DNA from: Legionella quateirensis
GTDB taxonomy: Bacteria > Pseudomonadota > Gammaproteobacteria > Legionellales > Legionellaceae
Reading direction: 5' to 3'
Length of the DNA stretch: 64,000 nucleotides
Assembly: GCF_001467955.1 (NCBI RefSeq)
Contig: NZ_LNYR01000012.1
Coordinates: 308,868 to 372,867 of the forward strand
The translations under genes and the position numbers were made by a program. This document shows, one piece after another, positions 1 to 7,947 of the stretch (the first letter of the stretch is position 1; each line of letters starts with the position of its first letter). The notes beneath the pieces were generated by a model that had not been told where the DNA came from, did no database searches, and saw only the letters and a list, made by a program, of their open reading frames with translations.

Positions 1-419
1 ACACCATATCGCTCAACAGTAATTTCCTTATAATTTCGGGCAGTATGGACTAAAGACATAGGAATGGTGATAAGCCCTGTTACTTCATCAAAATTTAAAA
101 CATAGGGCTCTATGGATTCAATCTGACCTAACCATGGATGTATGATAATACCGGACAGAGTACGTTCATCATTTAGCTCTTTAACCAGAGTAACGCGGTC
201 CCTTCTTATCCCAAGCTCTTCATGGAGCTCCCTTAATGCAGTATTTGAAAAATTTTGGTCATTCTCTTCCCATAAGCCACCTGGAAAACTGATTTCGCCG
301 GGATGATTTCTTAACTGTTCGCTTCGTTTTGTTAGAATTAATGAATCAGTAGAAAGGTCATGCAAAACAATTACAGCTGAGTGTGTGGTCTCATTTTTTG
401 AGAATTTATTTAAGTCCAT
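1..419 (-). CDS. NUDIX hydrolase, CoA pyrophosphatase (NudL)-like, 3' end cut by window
   Basis: The reverse strand encodes about 139 residues starting MDLNKFSKNE, and the frame runs off the left edge. It contains the extended CoA-pyrophosphatase signature: LTKRSEQLRNHPGEISFPGG, then ALRELHEELGI with the metal-binding REx2EE core. In this NUDIX subgroup (NudL/YeaB) the LLTxRS-LRxHxGxxxFPGG block precedes the box and marks CoA or acyl-CoA diphosphatases, which cleave CoA to 3',5'-ADP and phosphopantetheine. The substrate here is inferred from that block alone. The ATG (417-419) lies inside the last codons of pabB, a 14-base overlap, so the two are probably translated together. Confidence 0.85.
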   Translation of the reverse strand, partial: MDLNKFSKNETTHSAVIVLHDLSTDSLILTKRSEQLRNHPGEISFPGGLWEENDQNFSNTALRELHEELGIRRDRVTLVKELNDERTLSGIIIHPWLGQIESIEPYVLNFDEVTGLITIPMSLVHTARNYKEITVERYG

Positions 420-1728
420 TAATTATCGCTGCAATTTTAGTATAACATTCAAGATATTCATCTTCGCATTTGGAGTCAATAAGAATCCCGCCTCCGGCTG
501 CTAAATGTAGAATATTATTTTTTGCGGTGATGGTACGAATAGCAATATTGGTATCGAATCGACCATGACTTGAGAAATAGCCTATGCTGCCGCAATAAAT
601 ACCTCGAGCATAGGGTTCTTGCTCATTAATTATGTTCATTGCTTCCAATTTTGGAGCGCCAGTTATTGATCCCCCAGGAAAGCATGAAAGAAAAATATCA
701 AATGGATTCAAGTGATCCATGCAGGTAGCTTCGATGTCACTAACCAGATGATGTACGGAATTATAACTTTGTACTTCACAAAGATTAGTAACCTTCACTG
801 AACCCGGCTTCGCAATTTTTCCCAAATCATTACGCATCAGATCGACTATCATCACATTTTCCGCACGATTTTTTTCACAGGAAATCAGTTGATTTTTCAA
901 TTCCTCGTCAATATTAGGATCAATCGAACGAGCAATAGTGCCTTTTATTGGGGATGCTAGAATAGTCCCCTGATTATATTGGAGAAATCGCTCGGGTGAA
1001 AAACTAAGAATATCTGCTTCTTTGTTCCTTATAAAGGCAGAAAATGGAACTGGGTTTTTATTGGTAATCGTTCTATAAATTTCCCAGGAATCGCCTGAAA
1101 AATCGGCATGAAATGGTTGGGTCAAATTGACCTGATATGTTCTCCCTTCGTTCAAGTAGCTATTTATTGCAGAAAAAGAATGTTGATAATCCTCTTTTGA
1201 AACCAGCGGAATGAACTCACTGTTTAATTTAAAAAGATGTGATTTAATTGGCGGTTCGTTCCATATTTGAATGATTTCTTCAATTAGATTTTTTGTAGAT
1301 GTATGACGATTGGCCGCGAATAATGTGACCTTTCTCAAATGATGATCCGTAATAATCGCCCAATCATAAAGTCCCATATCTATAAGAGGCATGTCTGACA
1401 GAGACTCTTGAGGCTTGGTTTTGATACCGTACAGCTGGGCTCCAAAATCATAAGAAATATACCCAATTGCTCCACCTTGAAAGGGAAGATCATCGATTGA
1501 TTGATGGTTTAACAAAAGTTCACGTAATTTATCTTGAGAGGAATATTTTGACGCTTGATCAGCCCAGAAGACTACACGATCGTAGGGATAGGCACTTAAA
1601 ATATCATAGCGTCCACGTGTTTTGTCGGAGCTTTCGAGCAGTACAAATCCAGGTAAATCACAGAACTTTTTATATGAATCTTGTAAAAAAAGATGGTAAT
1701 TTAGTTCCAATGACGTGAAATTACTCAA
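406..1728 (-). CDS. pabB: Aminodeoxychorismate synthase component I
   Basis: Chorismate-binding enzyme that aminates chorismate to 4-amino-4-deoxychorismate for folate synthesis, using ammonia from a PabA partner not seen here. The N-terminal half is the TrpE/PabB N domain. The C-terminal half has SFSPERF, PIKGTIAR (the PIKGT lysine distinguishes PabB from TrpE, which has PIAGT), AENVMIVDLMRNDLGK, FPGGSITGAPK and FDTNIAIRTI. I chose the TTG at 1728 (about 440 aa, normal for PabB) because AGGGGT sits just upstream and homology begins near NFTSLELNYH. An ATG 108 bases further out would add an unlikely hydrophobic leader that runs into the divergent gene. It overlaps the NUDIX gene downstream. 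Confidence 0.9.
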   Translation of the reverse strand: MSNFTSLELNYHLFLQDSYKKFCDLPGFVLLESSDKTRGRYDILSAYPYDRVVFWADQASKYSSQDKLRELLLNHQSIDDLPFQGGAIGYISYDFGAQLYGIKTKPQESLSDMPLIDMGLYDWAIITDHHLRKVTLFAANRHTSTKNLIEEIIQIWNEPPIKSHLFKLNSEFIPLVSKEDYQHSFSAINSYLNEGRTYQVNLTQPFHADFSGDSWEIYRTITNKNPVPFSAFIRNKEADILSFSPERFLQYNQGTILASPIKGTIARSIDPNIDEELKNQLISCEKNRAENVMIVDLMRNDLGKIAKPGSVKVTNLCEVQSYNSVHHLVSDIEATCMDHLNPFDIFLSCFPGGSITGAPKLEAMNIINEQEPYARGIYCGSIGYFSSHGRFDTNIAIRTITAKNNILHLAAGGGILIDSKCEDEYLECYTKIAAIINGLK

Positions 1729-1828
1729 AATAACCCCTATTAATACTATTTTTTTTGAATATATCTTTACATAAAAGTCAATAAATTGTACAGTGTTGTT
1801 TTTCATAAACCCTGATTTTATAAGCCCT

Positions 1829-3514
1829 ATGCTCATTTATTTCAATAATATTACTTATCAAACAAAACCCATCTTATGGTCATTCCCAGACGGATCAATT
1901 TCAGCTGAATGTGTTTATAAAATTGCGGGCGAAAAAGATCCCATCGAGCACCAACTAATCAATGTTGCTTTAGCGGGAATCGTGGGCATAGAAATTAGAG
2001 ACGGTAGAGCAACTGTATCTAATGTACAAGAGTTTCGAATTCGTCATCCCTTTAATATAGTGCTTCCGCTCGATGATCCAGGACAACATCAAATATGTCC
2101 AAGCTCAATCAGAGGTACTACATTTTATAGAGCAGGGTCGGACCAAAATCTTCCCATGTCCTCATCATCCAGCACATCGCCCAGTACATCGCCCAGAGCA
2201 GATTTAGCACCTCCACCACCACCAAGAACGCCTAGAGTTCGATTTGCACTGACATTTACGTCACTACTGGCACCATTCTCAGGCGAAACACTTGTATATG
2301 ATGCTGATGCAGAACCGAATATACTTGCTAATAATGAAAGCAATCTAAAAAAACTATCAACACTTGGCGTACATTCTATCGGTTCAGTCAATCTGACCAT
2401 ACAAGTTATAAAAAATATAAATCTGTATTTTCTGCGCCAACACCAAATCAGCATGGCGAAGAACCTTTTTGATAATGAACTGATACCTTCGATTCAAGAA
2501 TTTCAAAATGGCAGGCCTCTGCCTAAGTTTGTATCAGAATATTTTGCACAGGCTGTACGAAATATCATGGTTAATACCAGTTACAACAGTAAAGATACTG
2601 CTTTTGAAACCAATTTCATTAAGGAAGGCATACCGATCCCTATTAAATCCAACTATGAAGTTCGTGCTGTTTATGCAAGAGAAATGTTATCTTCTTTATT
2701 ATTTTTTATTGATAAATCAGCCAGTTCAGAAACGGGTAACCCTGAATTAGATCTATGGCTTCAAGAATTTAAGGCACATATACATCTTGATGACGAAACA
2801 GTAAGAGAACGTTCACTTCGTCCAAAGAATTGGGAACTAATTAATAAGACGTTTGCGTCTCTGGAACAATCAATTATTTGCTCTGGTTTGATGGATCATG
2901 ATTATAAACAACTTCAATTGAATGATATTGTTATTAATGGACAAGTAGACTTTAACCTGCTTGTAACAGCGATAAGGTCAATGCATGAAGGCAAATCCAC
3001 ACTTCATTACGCGCTTGACAAGCTTGATAGAGAATATAAATTACCCGAAGATTCTGTAATATCTCTTCCCCCTGTTTTAAAGCCATTGTCGATGATTATC
3101 TATTCCTGGTATCAAACAGCAATGACTCAATCAACTAAAGCAAAATTAAAAGAACAGGGTATTAATGAGTTGGTTGCAGATACTATCAGATTAATTCAAC
3201 CTTTATTTCTTGAATCGACTAATGGAGACACTCGCACTCCTTCAGCAAAATATATATCCCATACAATCAGACCTAATGACACCGATATGTATATTAGCTC
3301 CGCATGGAAAATGGCATTAGACAAGAAATTTATCGATAAAACGCAACACTATGGCAAAAGTCGAAAAGACAGCGTGAAACCTGACAAATTGAAACAAGAG
3401 ATTATTCATGTAATTAAGGATGTATTAGCGGAGCAATTGGCTTTATTAAATAACGAGGATGAACAATCTCTAAATCAGGCCTCATCCTCCAATTCAACTT
3501 CATATTCACTCTAA
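1829..3514 (+). CDS. Orphan protein with Ser/Pro-rich linker, candidate secreted effector
   Basis: I do not recognise this 561-residue protein. Residues 1 to about 95 form a compact beta-rich segment (MLIYFNNITYQTKPILWSF onward). A low-complexity linker follows, rich in Ser/Thr (SSSSSTSPSTSP) with a run of five prolines (APPPPPRTPR). The rest, about 150-540, looks mostly helical. The C terminus is Glu/Ser-rich (NNEDEQSLNQASSSNSTSYSL), a composition common at the Dot/Icm signal end of Legionella effectors. There is no signal peptide and no transmembrane segment. A GTG at 1793 would add 12 residues; the ATG at 1829 is preferred, although neither has a good ribosome binding site. It is transcribed away from pabB and ends at a tandem repeat array. 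Confidence 0.7.
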   Translation: MLIYFNNITYQTKPILWSFPDGSISAECVYKIAGEKDPIEHQLINVALAGIVGIEIRDGRATVSNVQEFRIRHPFNIVLPLDDPGQHQICPSSIRGTTFYRAGSDQNLPMSSSSSTSPSTSPRADLAPPPPPRTPRVRFALTFTSLLAPFSGETLVYDADAEPNILANNESNLKKLSTLGVHSIGSVNLTIQVIKNINLYFLRQHQISMAKNLFDNELIPSIQEFQNGRPLPKFVSEYFAQAVRNIMVNTSYNSKDTAFETNFIKEGIPIPIKSNYEVRAVYAREMLSSLLFFIDKSASSETGNPELDLWLQEFKAHIHLDDETVRERSLRPKNWELINKTFASLEQSIICSGLMDHDYKQLQLNDIVINGQVDFNLLVTAIRSMHEGKSTLHYALDKLDREYKLPEDSVISLPPVLKPLSMIIYSWYQTAMTQSTKAKLKEQGINELVADTIRLIQPLFLESTNGDTRTPSAKYISHTIRPNDTDMYISSAWKMALDKKFIDKTQHYGKSRKDSVKPDKLKQEIIHVIKDVLAEQLALLNNEDEQSLNQASSSNSTSYSL

Positions 3515-3568
3515 AGTCTTAAATTCTGATTCACATCAAGAACTTTATCATCTTTATATCGTTGATTG

Positions 3569-4268
3569 ATCTCCAAAAAACGGCACCATGCCGGTTTCAG
3601 GAGATCTCTCACTTCGTTCGAGATGACGTATCCTTACTCTAACGCACTGTCCGTCATCCTGAACGCAGTGTAGTATCTCCAAGTGCCGGCACCATGCCAG
3701 TTTCAGGAGATCCCTTACTTCGTTAGAGATGACGTCTCCTTACTCTAACGCACTATTCGTCATCCTGAACGCAGTGAAGGATCTCCAAGTGCCGGCACCA
3801 TGCCAGTTTCAGGAGATCCCTTACTTCGTTCGAGATGACGTCTCCTTACTCTAACGCACTATCCGTCATCCTGAACGCCGTGAAGGATCTCCAAAAGCTC
3901 GCACCATGCCAGTTTCAGGAGATCTCTCACTTCGTTCGAGATGACGTATCCTTACTCTAACGCACTATCCGTCATCCTGAACGCCGTGAAGGATCTCCAA
4001 ATGCTCGCACCATGCCAGTTTCAAGAGATCTCTCACTTCGTTCGAGATGACGTATCCTTACTCTAACGCACTGTCCGTCATCCTGAACGCAGTGAAGGAT
4101 CTCCAAGTGCCGGCACCATGCCAGTTTCAGGAGATCTCTCACTTCGTTCGAGATAACGTCTCCTTACTCTAACGCACTGTCCGTCATCCTGAACGCCGTG
4201 AAGGATCTCCAAAAGCTCGCACCATGCCGGATTCAGGAGAGTTCTCATTTCGTTCGAGATGACGTCAC
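3569..4268. repeat. Tandem array of a palindromic repeat (family A), 106-bp period
   Basis: The core GTCATCCTGAACG starts at 3653, 3759, 3865, 3971, 4077 and 4183, so the period is exactly 106 bp. A truncated unit precedes the first (from about 3569). Each unit has a left arm (GTCATCCTGAACGCAGTGAA then GGATCTCC), a short spacer containing GCACCATGCCAG, a right arm (GGAGATCTCTCACTTCGTT then CGAGATGAC) that is the imperfect reverse complement of the left, and a link CGTCTCCTTACTCTAACGCA. The array fills the whole gap between the orphan gene and the dehydrogenase operon. It has no coding potential; ORFs across it are repeat read-through. Confidence 0.95.
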
Positions 4269-4370
4269 CTGGACTTATTAGGAAGTTACTTAATTTCAAT
4301 TTAATTCACTGGTTTTTAAATCAATTTGTGAGTATTCTATGGCAACGCGTTGTTGACAAGGAGCCATGTA

Positions 4371-5444
4371 ATGACAACAGTTGCTCAATTTGATATTACT
4401 TTCACGCAGTTTTTGAATGAGCAAGGTGAGTTAGTAGGTAAACTACCCTCCTTTGCAGAAGATCATTCCGCTTTAAAAGATTTATACAGAACAATGGTAC
4501 TTACCCGTACTTTTGATAAAAAAGCAATTGCCTTACAAAGAACTGGCAAAATGGGAACCTATGCTCCTATTAATGGTCAGGAAGCTATTTCAACGGCAAT
4601 TGGCCATGCAATGAAACCCGATGATGTCTTCGTCCCCTATTATCGTGATTATGCCGCTCAGTTACAGCGTGGTGTAAAAATGTCCGAAATTCTTGCCTTT
4701 TGGGGTGGAGATGAGCGTGGTAGTAATTTTTCCGGCAATTCCCAGGACTTACCTATCTGTGTACCTATAGCCTCTCAATGCCTTCATGCTGCAGGAGTTG
4801 CCTTTGCTTTTAAATATCGAAATCAGAATCGTGTTGCTGTCGTCTGTATTGGTGAAGGCGGTACTTCTGAAGGTGACTTTTATGAAGCAATGAATGTAGC
4901 TGGTACATGGAATTTACCCGTTGTTTTTGTAGTAAATAATAACCAATGGGCCATTTCAGTTCCTCGTGACAAACAGACAAGTACTCAAACAATTGCCCAA
5001 AAAGCCATTGCTGCTGGATTTAAAGGGGTACAGATCGATGGCAATGATGTGCTCGCAACGCGCCAAATCATCGGTGAAGCCATTGAAAAAGCGCGCCGCG
5101 GGGAAGGTCCTACTTTAATTGAAGCATTAACATACCGTCTTTGTGATCACACTACTGCTGATGATGCGACACGATATCAACCTTCAGAAGAAGTGGAGCA
5201 TGCTAAACCTAAAGAACCCATAGCCCGATTCAAACATTTTCTGATGGCGCAGAAACTATGGTCTTCAGATGAAGAGGAACAATTAGTTATGGAATGTTCC
5301 GAAAAGGTAGAACAAGCAGTTGATGAATATTTAAGTACTGCCCCTCAATCTATAGGCAGTATTTTCGATTATCACTATGCAGAGTTACCTGAATATCTTG
5401 TGGAACAACGCGCAATAGCCATGGAGGAAGCAGGTCATGCCTGA
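4371..5444 (+). CDS. pdhA: 2-oxoacid (pyruvate) dehydrogenase E1 component, alpha subunit
   Basis: Thiamine-diphosphate-dependent decarboxylase subunit of a two-subunit (alpha2beta2) E1, 357 aa. It has LYRTMVLTRTFDKKAIALQR near the N terminus, the GTYAPINGQEA substrate-side motif, and the thiamine-diphosphate motif GEGGTSEGDFYEAMN ending in NNNQWAIS. The start is the ATG at 4371, which follows AAGGAG by seven bases; an upstream TTG would add seven residues. Its stop overlaps the start of the beta subunit by eight bases. Pyruvate rather than branched-chain 2-oxoacids is the conventional Legionella assignment, but sequence alone does not settle the substrate. Confidence 0.92.
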   Translation: MTTVAQFDITFTQFLNEQGELVGKLPSFAEDHSALKDLYRTMVLTRTFDKKAIALQRTGKMGTYAPINGQEAISTAIGHAMKPDDVFVPYYRDYAAQLQRGVKMSEILAFWGGDERGSNFSGNSQDLPICVPIASQCLHAAGVAFAFKYRNQNRVAVVCIGEGGTSEGDFYEAMNVAGTWNLPVVFVVNNNQWAISVPRDKQTSTQTIAQKAIAAGFKGVQIDGNDVLATRQIIGEAIEKARRGEGPTLIEALTYRLCDHTTADDATRYQPSEEVEHAKPKEPIARFKHFLMAQKLWSSDEEEQLVMECSEKVEQAVDEYLSTAPQSIGSIFDYHYAELPEYLVEQRAIAMEEAGHA

Positions 5445-6411
5445 TATAACCTTAATTGAAGCAGTAACTCAGGCTCTGGCTTATGAGTTAGCCCATGATG
5501 AAAACGTCGTCGTATTTGGTGAAGACGTGGGTAAAAACGGTGGTGTGTTCCGTGCGACCGTTGGTTTACAAGAACGTTTTGGAGAGAAACGAGTTTTTGA
5601 TACTCCTCTTGCAGAATCCATGATAGCCGGTTTGGCCATAGGAATGTCCATCCAGGGATTAAAACCTGTAGCAGAGTTTCAATTTATGGGTTTTATATAT
5701 CCTGCGATGAATCAAATCATTTCTCATGCTGCTCGTATGCGAAACAGAACTCGTGGACGATTGCATTGTCCACTGGTATACCGAGCACCATTTGGCGGTG
5801 GTATTAGAGCACCCGAACATCATTCTGAAAGTACAGAAGCTTTATTCGCTCACATTCCTGGTTTACAAGTGGTTATTCCCTCATCTCCAAAACGTGCTTA
5901 TGGATTATTGCTGGCTGCAATGCGAAACCCTGATCCCGTTATTTTTCTTGAGCCAAAACGGATCTATCGTTTAGTCAAACAACCTGTCGCAGATGATGGA
6001 CAGGCATTACCAATTGGAAAGTGTTTTACATTGCAGCAAGGTGATGATCTAACTTTGATCAGCTGGGGTGCCAGTATGCACGAAACTCTGCAAGCAGCGA
6101 AACAATTAAGCGATGAAGGCATTTCCTGTGACGTGATTGATGTGGCGACAATCAAACCATTAGATATTGAGACCATAATAGCTTCAGTAGAAAAAACAGG
6201 ACGTTGTGTTATTGTCCATGAGGGAGCTAAAACATGTGGAGTTGGAGCTGAGATATCAGCTCAAATTATGGAACAGTGTATGGCTGATCTTCTTGCCCCG
6301 GTTCAGCGGGTCACTGGTTATGATACCGTTATGCCTTACTTCCAGCTTGAAAAACAGTACATACCAAGTGTTACACGCATTAAAAACAGTGTTATGAGCA
6401 TAATGGAGTGA
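5437..6411 (+). CDS. pdhB: 2-oxoacid (pyruvate) dehydrogenase E1 component, beta subunit
   Basis: 324-residue partner of the alpha subunit. It contains the beta-subunit hallmarks VVFGEDVGKNGGVFRAT, DTPLAESMIAGLAIGMS, RAPFGGGIRAPEHHSES with the catalytic histidine pair, and IPGLQVVIPSSPKRAYGLLL. The C-terminal transketolase fold (SWGASMHETL, DVIDVATIKPLD, VHEGAKTCGVGAE) is complete. It is translationally coupled to pdhA by an eight-base overlap, and the E2 gene begins three bases after its stop. Length and motifs are normal, with no sign of damage. Confidence 0.92.
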   Translation: MPDITLIEAVTQALAYELAHDENVVVFGEDVGKNGGVFRATVGLQERFGEKRVFDTPLAESMIAGLAIGMSIQGLKPVAEFQFMGFIYPAMNQIISHAARMRNRTRGRLHCPLVYRAPFGGGIRAPEHHSESTEALFAHIPGLQVVIPSSPKRAYGLLLAAMRNPDPVIFLEPKRIYRLVKQPVADDGQALPIGKCFTLQQGDDLTLISWGASMHETLQAAKQLSDEGISCDVIDVATIKPLDIETIIASVEKTGRCVIVHEGAKTCGVGAEISAQIMEQCMADLLAPVQRVTGYDTVMPYFQLEKQYIPSVTRIKNSVMSIME

Positions 6412-6413
6412 TA

Positions 6414-7529
6414 ATGAATATTTTTAATCTACCTGATTTAGGTGAAGGATTGCCTGATGCTGAAATTCATGAATGGTTTGTTAAAGAAGGCGATACAGTA
6501 AAAGCAGATCAACCCTTGGTTTCTATGGAAACAGCTAAAGCTGTAGTTGATGTTCCCTGCCCTCAAAGCGGTACTATTGCCAAACTTTTTGGCAAGCCTG
6601 GTGATGTTATTAAAACCGGTGAGGCTTTGGTTGCCTTCGTTTCTACAAGTGCAAAACCTGCTGATAAAGGTACTGTAGTGGGTAATCTTGAAGAAAGCAC
6701 CGAAATCAGTGAGGATAATTTTGTAATAGGCTCACAGAATTCGGATCGAAATCGTGTTAAAACAACTCCTGCCGTAAGGATGTTGGCTAAAAAATTGGGT
6801 GTGGATCTGAACACCTTAAAAGGCACAGGAGATCATGGTGTCATTACTCGACATGATGTTCAGAATCAGGCTGATAAAAATTCGCAGCCCCCTGTCGGTT
6901 TTGAACCATTGCGTGGAGTCAGAAGAGCCATGCTAAACAGCATGGTTCAGTCCCATGCTGAAATAGTACCTGTGAGTATTTTTGACGAAGCGGATATTAA
7001 CAGTTGGAAACAAGGAACGGACATCACCGTTCGTTTAATAAGAGCAATTATCCATGCATCGAAAACGGAGCCGGCTCTTAACGCCTGGTTTGATACCCGA
7101 CATGGCGCCCGTCAGTGTTTTGAAGAAGTTCATCTTGGATTGGCTATGGATAATGATGAAGGTTTATTTGTGCCGGTTATACACGACGCCAATAAGCATT
7201 CAGATGGTGAATTACGCCAGATAATCAATGACTTCAAAGAATCGGTACGAAATCGTGCTGTTACCGCTGATAAATTAAAAGGTGCGACAATTACCTTATC
7301 CAACTTCGGTAAATTTGCAGGTCGTTTTGCCAGCCCTATCATAGTTCCTCCAATGGTATCTATATTGGCTGTAGGAAGACTCTATAAAAGTGCTGTTGTC
7401 ACACCTGAAGGTTCAATTGAAGCACACAACATGCTTCCTCTCTCCCTCAGCTTTGATCATAGGGCTGTAACCGGAGGTGAGGCGACTCGATTCCTTGGTG
7501 CAGTCATAGAATCATTGCAGAAAGCCTGA
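6414..7529 (+). CDS. pdhC: Dihydrolipoamide acyltransferase, E2 component
   Basis: 371-residue E2 with one lipoyl domain (residues about 1-75, lipoylated lysine in METAKAVVDV), a peripheral-subunit-binding domain (TTPAVRMLAKKLGVDLNTL, about 120-155) and a catalytic acyltransferase domain ending in LSFDHRAVTGGEATRF with the active-site histidine. It accepts the acyl group from E1 and passes it to CoA. ATG 6414 is chosen because GGAG lies five bases upstream, inside the end of pdhB. No E3 (lipoamide dehydrogenase) gene follows, so E3 must come from elsewhere. An imperfect inverted repeat GCTCTCGG...TGCTGAGAGC sits just after the stop but lacks a T tract. Confidence 0.9.
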   Translation: MNIFNLPDLGEGLPDAEIHEWFVKEGDTVKADQPLVSMETAKAVVDVPCPQSGTIAKLFGKPGDVIKTGEALVAFVSTSAKPADKGTVVGNLEESTEISEDNFVIGSQNSDRNRVKTTPAVRMLAKKLGVDLNTLKGTGDHGVITRHDVQNQADKNSQPPVGFEPLRGVRRAMLNSMVQSHAEIVPVSIFDEADINSWKQGTDITVRLIRAIIHASKTEPALNAWFDTRHGARQCFEEVHLGLAMDNDEGLFVPVIHDANKHSDGELRQIINDFKESVRNRAVTADKLKGATITLSNFGKFAGRFASPIIVPPMVSILAVGRLYKSAVVTPEGSIEAHNMLPLSLSFDHRAVTGGEATRFLGAVIESLQKA

Positions 7530-7882
7530 TCTTTTATATACCGGCTCTCGGTAGCAATTAGTGCTGAGAGCTGCTGTCAACCACATAGGTATTAAAGCCC
7601 TGTAGCCTCTCTAGTGTTAATTCCTACCCATCGCTTTTTGAATTATTTATGTATCACTATTCATCTTGCTTAGCCCTCTTCCTGCGCATTATACGAAGGA
7701 TCAATAGATAACCTGAGTCAATAATTCTATAGTTGACTCAAATTATGGTTGAATTCCACGCTAAAAGCGTCGAACGCAGGCCTGGATATAATTGTTAACA
7801 ATCCCCTGCTGTTTCACTTATATCATTTCATAACAAATTGAAACAATACAAAGTATATTAAGAAAAATTATTACGCAGATCG
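7530..7882. other. Intergenic region upstream of the giant gene
   Basis: About 350 bases with no credible ORF. A GCTCTCGG/TGCTGAGAGC inverted repeat at 7544-7571 may end the pdh transcript weakly. The rest is AT-rich with no repeat-family copy. The promoter and PmrA-type box follow directly. Confidence 0.5.
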
Positions 7883-7915
7883 GTTAATATTTCTTTAATA
7901 TTTAAGGTCTATAAT
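7883..7915 (+). promoter_or_regulatory. PmrA-type box and -10 promoter element for the giant effector-like gene
   Basis: Two direct half-sites are spaced by two bases: GTTAATATT (7883-7891), TC, then TTTAATATT (7894-7902). The published Legionella PmrA consensus is cTTAATATT-N2-cTTAATATT, so 16 of 18 specified bases match; only the two weak leading C positions differ. A perfect TATAAT lies at 7910-7915, which puts the second half-site over the -35 region, as expected for an activator site. The ATG is at 7948. The sequence match is direct; PmrA control is inferred. Confidence 0.75.
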
Positions 7916-7947
7916 CAACTTATAAGACACTTGACTGGTTTTTTACA

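Noticed and set aside
1729..1836. Longer N terminus for pabB from the upstream ATG
   Set aside because: Adds 36 residues that overlap the divergent gene and do not match PabB; the TTG at 1728 has a good ribosome binding site.
4078..4299. 73-residue minus-strand ORF
   Set aside because: Lies entirely in the 106-bp repeat array; sequence is repeat translation.
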